From Streptomyces albus subsp. albus (GTDB taxonomy: Bacteria; Actinomycetota; Actinomycetes; Streptomycetales; Streptomycetaceae), in assembly GCF_000725885.1 (NCBI RefSeq), contig NZ_JODR01000001.1, positions 353,139 to 417,138 of the forward strand: a stretch of 64,000 nt of DNA. Reading direction: 5' to 3'. A program made the translations under genes and the position numbers. The notes below the pieces were generated by a model, which did no database searches, was not told where the DNA came from, and was given only the letters and a program-made list of their open reading frames with translations. Positions 55,375 through 64,000 of the stretch are shown in pieces; within the stretch, counting starts at the first letter, position 1; each line of letters opens with the position of its first letter.

Positions 55375-55683
55375 ATGCGCGGAATCAAGCGCGCCGCCAT
55401 TGTCGGCGCCGGCCTCATAGCCTTCTCCGGTGTCGCCGCCGGAGCCGCACAGGCTCTGCCCGACCCGCACGCGTACATGGTGGGCGACACCTACAAGGAG
55501 CCCAGCAAGGAGGCATGCGAGAAGGACGGCAACACCTGGTGGGGCGTCAATGAGTTCTCCTGCCTCGGCCCCAACGCCGACGGTTCGTGGACGTTCCGGA
55601 TCGACTCGCTCAGCCAGTGCCCCGGCCCGCCCTCGCTTCGTAGCGCTTCCGCTTCGGACGGCTACTCCGTGAAGGGTTGCTGA
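55375..55683 (+). CDS. Small secreted protein
   Basis: This 102-residue protein has signal peptide MRGIKRAAIVGAGLIAFSGVAAGAAQA with a cut near residue 27. The mature part has four cysteines (EACEKDGN, FSCLGP, SQCPGP, VKGC end), consistent with two disulfides. GAAGGAG lies five bases before the ATG. A strong palindromic terminator follows. Extracellular role unknown. Confidence 0.8.
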   Translation: MRGIKRAAIVGAGLIAFSGVAAGAAQALPDPHAYMVGDTYKEPSKEACEKDGNTWWGVNEFSCLGPNADGSWTFRIDSLSQCPGPPSLRSASASDGYSVKGC

Positions 55684-55711
55684 GAACCCCTCCGAGCTGA
55701 CCGGCCCGGAA

Positions 55712-55743
55712 CCCGTCCGGGCCGCCCGGGCGGCCCGGACGGG
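55712..55743. terminator. 32-bp perfect palindrome terminator
   Basis: Arms of 16 bp (CCCGTCCGGGCCGCCC and its complement) with no loop base, 28 bp after the secreted-protein stop. Confidence 0.75.
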
Positions 55744-56498
55744 GCTGTACGTCGCGGCAACGCCGGCTTCTGCTGGGTGCCTGAGCCCTTCCGCTGTCCC
55801 TCCGCGACCCCCGTTCGCGCTCCGTCCGTGAGCGCGTGCGGGGGTTCCGGCTGTCGTGCTGGTGATGATCGGATCCGGTGGGGCGGGCCCGGCCTGTGAA
55901 AACCCCCTCGCGGCGGTCAGCTGTCGGGTGGGAGGGTGGCCGGCCGTGTGGTTCGCGCGCCCCCGAGCATGCGCACCCGCGCGTACCACCCGTACCCCCG
56001 TACGCCGCGCCACCCTCCTCTCCCCCTGTCTCCCCCGCGCTCCCTTGGCGACTCGCGCCCTCGGGTGCGAGCCGCTTGGAGCGGTCCCCCCCCGTCGGTC
56101 CCGCTCCTGTGTCAGCGTCGTCGCTCCGGGCCGTCCGGGCCTCCACCTGTGGGCGGATCCGGGTCGGTCGCTCGGGCGAGGGGACGCCTCCGGCGGAGGA
56201 GCCGCCCCTGCCTCCCGGCACGGCTCCGGCCCTTGACCCGCCGCCCTCACGCGGGCCGCGCCCGGCGCCCTCACGCAGTCAGGGCCGCTGCCCGCACGCC
56301 GACCGGGCTCCGCCCAGGCGCCGGAGTACTACGAATGAAGCCGGGGTCTCAACTCCTGGCCGGAATTCTCCCGTTGGGCGGGACGGGGAGGTTTGGCCGC
56401 TGTGGGGGGATCCTGGCGCGGGTGGTTCCCTTTTTCTCTACCTGCGGGTAAGAACCGGCGGTAACAACCGCAGATGCCGGCCGTAGGGAGATCACCTG
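55744..56498. other. 755-bp intergenic stretch
   Basis: No supported gene. Near 56450-56475 GGTAA occurs twice about 13 bp apart before the next gene, possibly promoter or operator halves; too weak to call. Confidence 0.5.
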
Positions 56499-58049
56499 AT
56501 GGCGCGTTCGAGACCCGCGACAGCGCTCGCGGCAGCTCTGGTCATGGTGTTGGGAGGGGCGGGCGCGGCCATCGCCGCGCCCGGCGGTGCGCAGGCGACG
56601 ACGGGCGTGCAGGCGAAGGCGGGCGCGCAGGCGCGGGTCGCGCCGCTGCCGCCCGAGTTGGAGAAGATCCGGGCGCAGGAGGCGGAGAAGCTCTACGGCA
56701 GTCCGGACGCCCCGGCGATGGGGGAGCGCAAGACGAGCGTCATCTCGCTGGGGGACAGCGAGATCTCCGGCGAGGGTGTGGGCACCTACGAGCCGGGGAC
56801 GAACGGGCCGGACAACTGGTGTCACCGGTCGCCCGACGCGGCCGTGCACCGTACGGGCATCGGCGTGGACGTGTCGTACAACGTCGCCTGCTCCGGTGCG
56901 AGCACCGAGAACGTGCGGATCGGCGGGACGAAGCAGTACGCCGACGAACTGGTGCAGAGCGACAGTCTCGCCATCAAGGCGCGCAACACGCGGCTGAAGC
57001 AGATCGAGCTGGTCGTCGGGGCGAACGACGACCTCCAGTTCGGGCCGGTGATGACCGACTGCGTGACCCGGTATCTGACGCTCCAGGGCCGCTGCGAGCC
57101 CAAGTACGACCCCGGCTGGGACGCGCGGATCGCCGGGCTGGTGCCGAAGGTGGAGCGCACCGTCGAGGACCTGCGGACGGTGATGCGGGACGCCGGGTAC
57201 GCGGACGGCGACTACCAGTTGGTGGTCATGGGGTATCCGAGCCCGATCGGTCCCGACGTCGAGGACAACCCGGACTTCCCCGGGAAGCTGGTCGGCGGCT
57301 GCGTGGGCTACACCAGCGACTCCGCGTGGGGCCGGAACGTGGCGGTGCCGAAGTTCGAGGCGGGCATCCGTGAGGCCGCGCGGCGGACGGGGGCGAGCTA
57401 TCTGGACGCCTCGCGGCTGTTCCACGGGCACGAGGTGTGCATGGAGAACACCTGGGCGCGGGGGCTGTACGTGGATCTGAGCAATCCGTTCCCGCCGGAC
57501 TCCAACTCGGTGCGCCAGTCCTTCCACCCGAACGAGCGCGGCCACGGCGCTTTCGCGACCTGCTTCACGAGGATGTACCAGGCCGGGCTGAAGGGGGTCC
57601 GGGAGGCGTCCTGCGCCGACCCGCAGGGCGCGGGGAAGCCCAAGCTGTACGAGCTGGCCTGGGACGACGTCTTCAATCGGCTGCGCAACGCGGACACCGG
57701 CACGTGTCTGGACGCGGACGGCGGAAAGAGCGCCGTCGGCACCGACGTACGGGGCTGGACGTGCAAGCCGGGGCAGCGCAACCAGCTGTGGTGGTACGAC
57801 GCGGAGGGCCGGAGCCTGTACGCGGGGCAGACCCATGACCGGTGCGTGCAGAGCGAGGGCGCGGTGCAGGCCGGGGCCGGGCTGGAGCTGGGCAACTGCT
57901 CGGACGCCGCGGGGCAGCGCTTCGTGCGGCAGGGCGACACCCTGCGGCCGGCCTCCGACACCGGGCTGTGCGTGACGCTGCCGGGGCTGGAGGACAGGGC
58001 GCGGCTGGCCGCGTGTAACGGGTCGGACGCGCAGCGCTTCACCGCCTGA
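56499..58049 (+). CDS. Secreted SGNH/GDSL hydrolase with ricin-type lectin domain
   Basis: This 516-residue protein has signal peptide MARSRPATALAAALVMVLGGAGAAIAAP. An SGNH hydrolase follows with block I SLGDSEISGEG (Ser in GDS), Gly block YNVACSGASTENV, Asn block VGANDDLQFG and the catalytic His in SFHPNERGHGA near residue 355. The C-terminal roughly 120 residues form a ricin-B beta-trefoil (NADTGTCLDADG, GRSLYAGQTHDRCVQSEG, DTGLCVTLPG with QxW-like motifs). An extracellular esterase or lipase acting on carbohydrate-bearing substrate is likely. Confidence 0.9.
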   Translation: MARSRPATALAAALVMVLGGAGAAIAAPGGAQATTGVQAKAGAQARVAPLPPELEKIRAQEAEKLYGSPDAPAMGERKTSVISLGDSEISGEGVGTYEPGTNGPDNWCHRSPDAAVHRTGIGVDVSYNVACSGASTENVRIGGTKQYADELVQSDSLAIKARNTRLKQIELVVGANDDLQFGPVMTDCVTRYLTLQGRCEPKYDPGWDARIAGLVPKVERTVEDLRTVMRDAGYADGDYQLVVMGYPSPIGPDVEDNPDFPGKLVGGCVGYTSDSAWGRNVAVPKFEAGIREAARRTGASYLDASRLFHGHEVCMENTWARGLYVDLSNPFPPDSNSVRQSFHPNERGHGAFATCFTRMYQAGLKGVREASCADPQGAGKPKLYELAWDDVFNRLRNADTGTCLDADGGKSAVGTDVRGWTCKPGQRNQLWWYDAEGRSLYAGQTHDRCVQSEGAVQAGAGLELGNCSDAAGQRFVRQGDTLRPASDTGLCVTLPGLEDRARLAACNGSDAQRFTA

Positions 58050-58064
58050 GCGCTCCCGGGCACG

Positions 58065-58110
58065 CCTGTGCCCCCGGTGCCGGGAGTGTGCCGGGCACCG
58101 GGGGCACAGG
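58065..58110. terminator. Bidirectional terminator between convergent genes
   Basis: Perfect 17-bp arms (CCTGTGCCCCCGGTGCC and complement) around a 12-base loop, between the GDSL and Yip1-like genes. Confidence 0.8.
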
Positions 58111-58117
58111 GCCGGGG

Positions 58118-59098
58118 CTACAGCGTGCCCAGCTTGATCAGGAAGAGCAGGGCCAGCAGTTGGATGGCGGAGGCACCCAGGGCGCGGGGCCAGGGCAGGT
58201 CGTGGGAGCGGCTGACCATCGAGGTGAACAGGAAGCCGGCGAGCGCCCAGGTCGCCCAGCCGAGGATCTGCACCACCGGGTTGGTGCCGCCCAGGAAGAG
58301 GGCGAACAGCAGCCGGGGCGCGTCCGTCAGCGACATGATCAGCATGGCCAGGCCGACGGTGGGCTGCCACGCACCGTCACCGCCGAACTGGCGGGCCAGC
58401 GTGTGGGTGACGGCACCCAGGATCAGCCCCGCGATCACCACGGCGACACCGGTGATGAGGACGTACGGGATCGCCTGCGAGAACGGCGAGTTGATCACGT
58501 CCTCGCGGGCTTCGTCGAGGCCGAAGACAGCGAGCAGCCCGTAGATGAACGTGACGATGAGGGCGGGGCCCCACACCGTGTAGTCGCGCATCTGCCAGAA
58601 CGTGGCGTTGGGCCGCAGGACGACACCGGTCAGCAGATGCTTCCAGTGGAGCCGCGGGCCGGGGGGCGGCGCCGGGGCGTTGCCGACGTGGTAATTGCCG
58701 CCGTCCTGGTAGCCGTAGTCGTCCGGGCCGCCGTCGTGCGGGCCGGGGGCGCCGTACGGGTCGTGGATGCTGAACGCCTGCGTGTGACCGGGGTTGTTGG
58801 CGTGCGGGTCCTGGCCGTGCCAGCCCTGCGGCCCGGGGTTGTGTCCGCCGGGGCCGCCGGCCGGCGCGCCGTAGGGCGGCCCGGGGGGCGCGCCGTGCGG
58901 GTCGCCGAAGTATTCGGGCTCGCCGGGTCCTGGCGGTCCGGCCTGCCAGCCGCCGGGTGCGGGCCCGCCGGGGCCCGGCCCGCCGCCCGGGCCGGGGCCC
59001 TGTTGCGGGTACGGCGGACCCGAGGGGTGCTGAGGGTACTGCCCATACTGCTGCGCGCCCCGGGAGTCCCGGCCGCGACCGCTCCTGAAACCAGCCAC
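58118..59098 (-). CDS. Yip1-domain membrane protein
   Basis: This 326-residue protein has a Gly/Pro/Gln-rich disordered N-terminus (about 150 residues). LLTGVVLRPNATFWQMRDYTVWGPALIV follows, with four or five TM segments (FIYGLLAVFGL, VLITGVAVVIAGLILGAVT, ILGWATWALAGFLF, IQLLALLFLIKLGTL) typical of bacterial Yip1 proteins. The GTG start gives VAGFRSGRGRDSRG, the usual N-terminus. Membrane organisation role inferred. Confidence 0.85.
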   Translation of the reverse strand: MAGFRSGRGRDSRGAQQYGQYPQHPSGPPYPQQGPGPGGGPGPGGPAPGGWQAGPPGPGEPEYFGDPHGAPPGPPYGAPAGGPGGHNPGPQGWHGQDPHANNPGHTQAFSIHDPYGAPGPHDGGPDDYGYQDGGNYHVGNAPAPPPGPRLHWKHLLTGVVLRPNATFWQMRDYTVWGPALIVTFIYGLLAVFGLDEAREDVINSPFSQAIPYVLITGVAVVIAGLILGAVTHTLARQFGGDGAWQPTVGLAMLIMSLTDAPRLLFALFLGGTNPVVQILGWATWALAGFLFTSMVSRSHDLPWPRALGASAIQLLALLFLIKLGTL

Positions 59099-59195
59099 GT
59101 CATCGAACGTACCGTGTCGCGGCGACCTTGTGCGCCATGGCCGGGTGGGATGGCCTGACATCGCTGCTGAGCTGTGACATCCCTTAGGGGGTCCC

Positions 59196-59235
59196 GGTGG
59201 GGTTGCCTCCACCCCGGGGTGGAGGCAACCCCACC
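59196..59235. terminator. 40-bp loopless palindrome
   Basis: Two 20-bp arms meet with no spacer (center between 59215 and 59216). It is placed after the leftward ATPase gene and before the Yip1-like gene, consistent with a strong terminator or cruciform-forming site. Confidence 0.75.
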
Positions 59236-59288
59236 CCGGTGGTGACTCCGGCCCGCGGCGCCGGGTGCCGGGTCCGGTCCTGTACCGG

Positions 59289-59732
59289 TCAGCGGCGCGG
59301 GCCCGGCGGGGCGGGGCGGCAGGCGGTGTCGGCGGCGGGGAGGCGGACCGCGAAGGTGACGACGGAGCCCTTGCCGGCGGCTTCGGCCACCGAGAGCCGG
59401 TCGGTCACCAGTTTGGCCAGCCACAGCCCGCGTCCGCTGGGGGCGCCGTCGAGGCCGGGGAGCAGTTCGGGGATGACGTCCTCGGAGAAACCGGGGCCCG
59501 AGTCGGCGACCTGGCACTCCAGCTCGTGGCCGAGGTTGCGCAGGACGAGCTGGCCGCCGCCGCCCGCGTGCTCGACGGCGTTGGTGGCCACCGCGTCGAC
59601 CGCGACGACGAACTCGCCGCGGCGCGGTTCGCCGAGCCCGGCCGAGGCGGCGCGTGCCTCCACCTCGGCGCGGAGCCGGGGCAGGTCACGCAGGGTGAAG
59701 CGCAGGCGGCACAGCAGTTCGGGGCTCAGCAT
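59289..59732 (-). CDS. RsbW-like ATP-binding protein
   Basis: This 147-residue GHKL ATPase has EFVVAVDAVATNAVEHAGGGG (N box), LECQVADSGPGFSEDVI (G1) and SGRGLWLAKLVTDRLSVAEAAG (G2). It is the streamlined anti-sigma-like form found in many copies in Streptomyces. GGAAGGAAGGCCGCAC precedes the ATG. No partner sigma gene is next to it here. Confidence 0.85.
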   Translation of the reverse strand: MLSPELLCRLRFTLRDLPRLRAEVEARAASAGLGEPRRGEFVVAVDAVATNAVEHAGGGGQLVLRNLGHELECQVADSGPGFSEDVIPELLPGLDGAPSGRGLWLAKLVTDRLSVAEAAGKGSVVTFAVRLPAADTACRPAPPGPRR

Positions 59733-60209
59733 GTGCGGCCTTCCTTCCGCTCGCGGGGGAGGCGGGCGGTCGCGCCCGCGTGGGGGCCCGCGGCCCGGTC
59801 GTGCTGGGCCGGTCCGTCCTTGGCCCTGTGGCCCGGGGCCGCGCGGTCCGCCACCTGGTGCTCCTCCTCGCGTACCTGCTGTGCTGCTGTTGTGCCGTGC
59901 ACGCTGTGCCGCTGTCCGGCTGTGCTGCTGATGCGCCGTGCTGCTGCGTCGTCTGCTGTGCCGTTGTGCCGACCTCACGGGACAGTACGTACGGGACTGC
60001 CGGGGCGAGCCGCGGCGTCACGTCCCGCGCCCGGCCGGGCGCGCGCCCTCCCGGGCGGCGTTCCGTGCCGCTGTCGTGCTGTGCCGTGCGCGGAAGCGTG
60101 TGTAGGGAGGCTAGGCCCGGCACGCGGCAATGGGTATACCGCGACAGCGGTTTGGCCCGTGTGGTGTTCCAACTGATCGCATTTGACCACGCGGTGCCGT
60201 AAAACGCGC
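59733..60209. other. 477-bp intergenic stretch
   Basis: Contains GCT/GTG-rich low-complexity repeats (GTGCTGCTG..., GTGCCG...) between 59870 and 59980. No supported gene. Confidence 0.5.
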
Positions 60210-60244
60210 AACGGCCGGTCCCGTGGCGTACGGGACCGGCCGTT
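60210..60244 (-). terminator. Terminator of Fe-S oxidoreductase gene
   Basis: Perfect 15-bp arms (AACGGCCGGTCCCGT and complement) around GGCGT, just beyond the leftward stop at 60267, with GCGCGTTTT following on the minus strand. Confidence 0.9.
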
Positions 60245-60266
60245 GGGGATGACGGCAGCGTGCGGG

Positions 60267-62573
60267 CTACTGCGCGGGCTCGGGCTCCGGCTCGGGGTCC
60301 TTCGCCGTGACGCCGTCGTCGGCCGGCGGGTCGGCCGGCGGCGTCTTGACGGAGTCGAGCAGGAGCTGCGCCACGTCCACGACCTGGAGACTCTCCTTGG
60401 CCTTGCCGTCGTTCTTCTTGCCGTTGACCGAGTCGGTCAACATGACGAGGCAGAACGGGCAGGCCGTCGAGACGATGTCGGGATCGAGGCTGAGGGCTTC
60501 GTCCACGCGCTCGTTGTTGATGCGCTTGCCGATGCGCTCCTCCATCCACATCCGCGCGCCGCCGGCGCCGCAGCAGAAGCCGCGTTCCTTGTGGCGGTGC
60601 ATCTCCTCGTTGCGCAGGCCGGGGACGCGGCCGATGATCTCGCGCGGCGGCGTGTAGACCTTGTTGTGGCGGCCCAGGTAGCACGGGTCGTGGTAGGTGA
60701 TCAGCCCGTCGACCGGGGTGACCGGCACCAGCTTGCCCTCGTCGATCAGGTGCTGGAGCAGCTGGGTGTGGTGGATGACCTCGTAGTGGCCGCCCAGCTG
60801 CGGGTACTCGTTGGCGAGCGTGTTGAAGCAGTGCGGGCAGGTGGCGACGATCTTCTTGGTGGCCTTCGGCTTCCGGGTGGCCGGGTCCTCGTCGTCCTCG
60901 CCCCAGGCGGCGTTCAGCGTGCCGACGTTCTCCTCGCCCAGCTGCTGGAAGAGGAACTCGTTGCCCAGGCGGCGGGCCGAGTCACCGGTGCACTTCTCGT
61001 CCCCGCCCATGATCGCGAAATTGACGCCCGCGATGTGCAGCAGCTCCGCGAAGGCCTTGGTGGTCTTCTTGGCGCGGTCCTCCAGGGCGCCGGCGCAGCC
61101 GACCCAGTAGAGGTAGTCGACCTCGGTGAGGTCCTCGACCGTCTTGCCGACGACGGGGACCTGGATGCCGGTCTCCTTCTCCAGCTCCTTGGTCCACTCC
61201 AGGCGCTGCTTCTTGGCCAGGCCCCAGGGGTTGCCCTTCTTCTCCAGGTTCTTGAGCATCGTCCCGGCCTCGGACGGGAACGCGGACTCGATCATGACCT
61301 GGTAGCGGCGCATGTCGACGATGTGGTCGACGTGCTCGATGTCGACGGGGCACTGCTCGACGCAGGCGCCGCAGGTGGTGCAGGACCACAGCACGTCCGG
61401 GTCGATGACGCCGTTCTCCTCGGCGGTGCCCACCAGCGGGCGCTCGGCCTCGGCCAGCGCGGCCTGCGGGACGCCCTTGAGCTGCTCCTCGGTGGCCTTC
61501 TCCTCGCCCTCCATGGTCTTGCCGCCGCCGGCCAGCAGATAGGGGGCCTTGGCGTGGGCGTGGTCCCGCAGCGACATGATCAGCAGCTTCGGGGAGAGCG
61601 GCTTGCCGGTGTTCCAGGCCGGGCACTGGGACTGGCAGCGACCGCACTCGGTGCAGGTGGAGAAGTCGAGGATGCCCTTCCAGGAGAAGTCCTCGACCTG
61701 GGAGGCGCCGAAGCGGACCTCTTCCTCGTTGTCGTCGTCCAGCGCGGTCTCGAAGTCGATCTCCTTGCCGCCGGACATCATCGGCTGCAGGGCGCCGAGC
61801 GCGGTGCCGCCCGCGGCGTCCCGCTTGAACCAGATGTTGAAGAACGCCAGGAAGCGGTGCCAGGCCACACCCATGTTGGTGTTGAGGCTGACGGTGATCA
61901 TCCAGATCATCGTCGTGCCCAGCTTGATGAGGGCCCACAGGTAGACGTGGTTCTGGAGCGTGCCGGTGCTCAGCCCGTCGAAGGCCGCGGTCAGCGGGTA
62001 GGAGACGAAGTACGCCGGACCGTAGCCGTCCACGTGGTGGAGGGCGCCCTCCAGGCCGCGCAGCATCAGGATGGCGACGCCGATGACGAGGATGACGTAC
62101 TCGACGAAGTAGCCCTGCCACATCTTCGAGCCGGTGAACCGGGACTTGCGGCCGGCGCGGGAGGGCAGGCTCAGCAGCCGGATCGCCATGAGCACCAGGA
62201 TGCCGACGGTGGTGGCGGCGCCGATGAACTCGATGTACATCTCGTACGGCAGCCAGCCGCCGATGACGGGCAGCGTCCAGTCGGCCCGGAAGAGCTGGCC
62301 GTAGGCGTTGATGATGGTCGGCGCCAGGGTGAGGAAGCCGATCGCCACGAACCAGTGGGCGATGCCGACCACGCCCCACCGGTTCATCCTCGTGTGACCG
62401 AGGAACTCCTTGACGAGGGTGGCCGTTCGCTGCTTGGGACTGTCCTTCCGCATACCCGCGGGGAGCGGCTGGCCCAGCTTCACGAAGCGGTAGATCTGCG
62501 CTACCGCGCGGGCGATGAGCGCAATGCCGACCGCGGTGAGCACCAGCGTGACGACGATCGCGGCGAGTTGCAT
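60267..62573 (-). CDS. Membrane-bound (Fe-S) oxidoreductase, HdrD-like with CCG domains
   Basis: This is a 768-residue protein. The N-terminal membrane part has about five TM segments (LAAIVVTLVLTAVGIALIA; FVAIGFLTLAPTII; VILVIGVAILML; ALIKLGTTMIWMITV). Two 4Fe-4S clusters lie in CTECGRCQSQCPAWN and CTTCGACVEQCPVDI. Two CCG (cysteine-rich) domains hold VGCAGALEDR...CPHCFNTLANEYP and HDPCYLGRHN...CCGAGGARMW...ACPFCLVML. Similar to heterodisulfide reductase subunit D and lactate or glycolate oxidase Fe-S subunits. The electron partner is unknown. GGAGCCGTT before the ATG. Confidence 0.9.
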   Translation of the reverse strand: MQLAAIVVTLVLTAVGIALIARAVAQIYRFVKLGQPLPAGMRKDSPKQRTATLVKEFLGHTRMNRWGVVGIAHWFVAIGFLTLAPTIINAYGQLFRADWTLPVIGGWLPYEMYIEFIGAATTVGILVLMAIRLLSLPSRAGRKSRFTGSKMWQGYFVEYVILVIGVAILMLRGLEGALHHVDGYGPAYFVSYPLTAAFDGLSTGTLQNHVYLWALIKLGTTMIWMITVSLNTNMGVAWHRFLAFFNIWFKRDAAGGTALGALQPMMSGGKEIDFETALDDDNEEEVRFGASQVEDFSWKGILDFSTCTECGRCQSQCPAWNTGKPLSPKLLIMSLRDHAHAKAPYLLAGGGKTMEGEEKATEEQLKGVPQAALAEAERPLVGTAEENGVIDPDVLWSCTTCGACVEQCPVDIEHVDHIVDMRRYQVMIESAFPSEAGTMLKNLEKKGNPWGLAKKQRLEWTKELEKETGIQVPVVGKTVEDLTEVDYLYWVGCAGALEDRAKKTTKAFAELLHIAGVNFAIMGGDEKCTGDSARRLGNEFLFQQLGEENVGTLNAAWGEDDEDPATRKPKATKKIVATCPHCFNTLANEYPQLGGHYEVIHHTQLLQHLIDEGKLVPVTPVDGLITYHDPCYLGRHNKVYTPPREIIGRVPGLRNEEMHRHKERGFCCGAGGARMWMEERIGKRINNERVDEALSLDPDIVSTACPFCLVMLTDSVNGKKNDGKAKESLQVVDVAQLLLDSVKTPPADPPADDGVTAKDPEPEPEPAQ

Positions 62574-62794
62574 AACGGCTCCTCGGAGCACGGAGGCATT
62601 TACTAAGCAGTAACTTATCCAGTCCGTATGAGACTACCCACTTGTCGTGGATGGCTGTACCGCGTCCCCCGGTGATTTGCGTCGCCCCTCCGCCCGGCGG
62701 GCGTGGTGCCTGCGCCGCCGGGGGCCGGCCCGAGGCCGTGCCCTCCGCCCTCTTCCTGTCCGCCGCCGACCATGCGCGGACCGTAATCACAGAG

Positions 62795-62867
62795 GTTGAG
62801 TCGGCGAGACTCAGGCTTCTTGACGCTATGGGGCCAGTGATGCACTCTTGAGTCAGCTTCACTCAAG
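62795..62867 (+). promoter_or_regulatory. dnaK promoter region with two HAIR (HspR) boxes
   Basis: CTTGAGT-N7-ACTCAAG (62847-62867) is a perfect HAIR box. GTTGAGT-N7-ACTCAGG (62795-62815) is a second with two changes. TTGACG near 62819 could be a -35 element between them. HspR binds these to repress the dnaK operon, with DnaK as co-repressor, in Streptomyces. Confidence 0.9.
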
Positions 62868-62904
62868 CAAGACAGACAGCTACAGGCAGCTGGAGGAAAC
62901 AGAC

Positions 62905-64000
62905 ATGGCTCGTGCGGTCGGCATCGACCTGGGTACGACGAACTCCGTCGTCAGTGTTCTCGAGGGCGGTGAGCCCACCGTCATCACCAATGCCGAGGGC
63001 GCCAGGACCACGCCGTCCGTCGTGGCCTTCGCGAAGAACGGTGAGGTGCTCGTCGGTGAGGTGGCCAAGCGCCAGGCCGTCACCAACGTCGACCGGACCA
63101 TCCGGTCGGTCAAGCGCCACATGGGTACCGACTGGAAGATCGGTATCGACGAGAAGCAGTTCAACCCGCAGCAGATCAGCGCCTTCGTGCTGCAGAAGCT
63201 GAAGCGGGACGCCGAGTCGTACCTGGGCGAGAAGGTCACCGACGCCGTCATCACCGTCCCGGCGTACTTCAACGACGCGGAGCGCCAGGCCACCAAGGAG
63301 GCCGGCGAGATCGCGGGCCTCAACGTGCTGCGGATCGTCAACGAGCCGACCGCCGCCGCTCTGGCCTACGGCCTGGAGAAGGAGGACCAGACGATTCTGG
63401 TCTTCGACCTCGGTGGCGGTACGTTCGACGTCTCGCTGCTGGAGATCGGCGACGGCGTGGTCGAGGTGAAGGCCACCAACGGTGACAACCACCTCGGTGG
63501 TGACGACTGGGACCAGCGCATCGTCGACTACCTGGTCAAGCAGTTCCAGTCCGGTCACGGTGTGGACCTGTCCAAGGACAAGATGGCCCTCCAGCGGCTG
63601 CGCGAGGCCGCGGAGAAGGCGAAGATCGAGCTGTCCTCGTCCACCGAGACGACGATCAACCTGCCGTACATCACGGCGTCCGCCGAGGGCCCGCTGCACC
63701 TGGACGAGAAGCTCACCCGCGCCCAGTTCCAGCAGCTGACCCAGGACCTGCTGGAGCGCTGCAAGACCCCGTTCAATAACGTGATCAAGGACGCGGGCAT
63801 CCAGCTCGGCGAGATCGACCACGTGGTGCTCGTCGGCGGTTCCACCCGTATGCCCGCCGTCGCGGAGCTCGTCAAGGAGCTGACCGGCGGCAAGGAGGCC
63901 AACAAGGGTGTGAACCCGGACGAGGTCGTGGCCATCGGTGCCAGCCTCCAGGCGGGTGTGCTCAAGGGTGAGGTCAAGGACGTCCTGCTGCTGGACGTGA
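62905..64000 (+). CDS. dnaK: Chaperone DnaK (3' end outside window)
   Basis: There are 365 visible codons, open to the window edge. It begins [22 protein letters not shown], with [43 protein letters not shown] and [20 protein letters not shown], the Hsp70 nucleotide-binding domain. It lacks the insert found in proteobacterial DnaK, as usual for actinobacteria. TGGAGGAAACAG precedes the ATG. It should head dnaK-grpE-dnaJ-hspR. Confidence 0.97.
   Translation, partial: MARAVGIDLGTTNSVVSVLEGGEPTVITNAEGARTTPSVVAFAKNGEVLVGEVAKRQAVTNVDRTIRSVKRHMGTDWKIGIDEKQFNPQQISAFVLQKLKRDAESYLGEKVTDAVITVPAYFNDAERQATKEAGEIAGLNVLRIVNEPTAAALAYGLEKEDQTILVFDLGGGTFDVSLLEIGDGVVEVKATNGDNHLGGDDWDQRIVDYLVKQFQSGHGVDLSKDKMALQRLREAAEKAKIELSSSTETTINLPYITASAEGPLHLDEKLTRAQFQQLTQDLLERCKTPFNNVIKDAGIQLGEIDHVVLVGGSTRMPAVAELVKELTGGKEANKGVNPDEVVAIGASLQAGVLKGEVKDVLLLDV

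Noticed and set aside
60183..62606. An 807-codon plus-strand frame opposite the Fe-S oxidoreductase
   Set aside because: Its translation is a G/A/V/D/R-rich mirror of the true gene, with no domain or ribosome site. The minus-strand gene has complete Fe-S and CCG motifs.
62863..63822. A 319-codon minus-strand frame across the start of dnaK
   Set aside because: It is the antisense shadow of dnaK, whose Hsp70 motifs are unmistakable, and it would run through the HAIR-regulated promoter.

Overview
The window is high-G+C actinobacterial DNA and almost certainly Streptomyces. The core genes are dnaK with two HspR (HAIR) boxes, a leaderless-looking dcd, a CCA-encoding tRNA-Gly(CCC), a two-CCG-domain iron-sulfur oxidoreductase, secreted GDSL and RimK-like proteins, and strong G/C bias at third codon positions. 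All functions are read from sequence; no database search was run.

Positions 1 to about 37,690 are one prophage with an HK97-type long-tailed (siphovirus) layout; its left end lies outside the window. On the minus strand, reading from right to left, come: a small Cro-like HTH protein; early genes (ERF annealing protein, C5-cytosine methyltransferase, replication initiator and helicase-loader pair, HNH nuclease, SSB, excisionase-like protein); a middle block of unknowns; and the late operon: small and large terminase, portal, MuF-type head protein, an Rmf/CrpP-like peptide, scaffold, major capsid protein, connectors, major tail protein, frameshifted tail chaperones, tape measure, distal tail and baseplate proteins, collagen/pectate-lyase fibre, GH25 endolysin and two holin-like proteins. 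On the plus strand at the right end are an XRE repressor, a two-TM protein and a large serine integrase. The integrase stops about 20 bp before a FUSC-family membrane protein gene that has lost its N-terminus, so the phage probably sits inside that gene (attR). A PIMT-like methyltransferase runs in from the left edge, facing the lysis genes.

Positions 37,700-47,300 and 53,400-64,000 are host chromosome: the FUSC remnant, a secreted protein, two coupled ATP-grasp ligases, a DUF72 protein, a lipoprotein, an antitoxin-like fusion, dcd, a phosphoribosyltransferase, secreted proteins, a Yip1-like membrane protein, an anti-sigma-type ATPase, the Fe-S oxidoreductase and dnaK. Between them, 47,331-53,272 is a tRNA-Gly integration hot spot. 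The intact tRNA is at its right edge, and two more copies of the tRNA 3' half lie to its left (one an exact 86-bp repeat with the terminator). The two segments so delimited carry VapBC plus a decayed ATPase gene, and a GntR/Nudix/ATPase set typical of actinomycete integrative conjugative elements, plus a low-G+C DUF5677-like gene. No integrase, Rep or Tra gene remains.

The most unusual signals are: a five-repeat LPTP-motif reading frame of 287 codons lying wholly inside the methyltransferase gene in another frame; recurring phage intergenic modules (hairpin plus ATGCCCA ahead of four late-gene blocks, and a GACAGGAGCAG-type start-associated sequence ahead of early genes); three tandem hairpins with the identical loop GTCGCAT; and a perfect 20-bp-arm inverted repeat in the early region.
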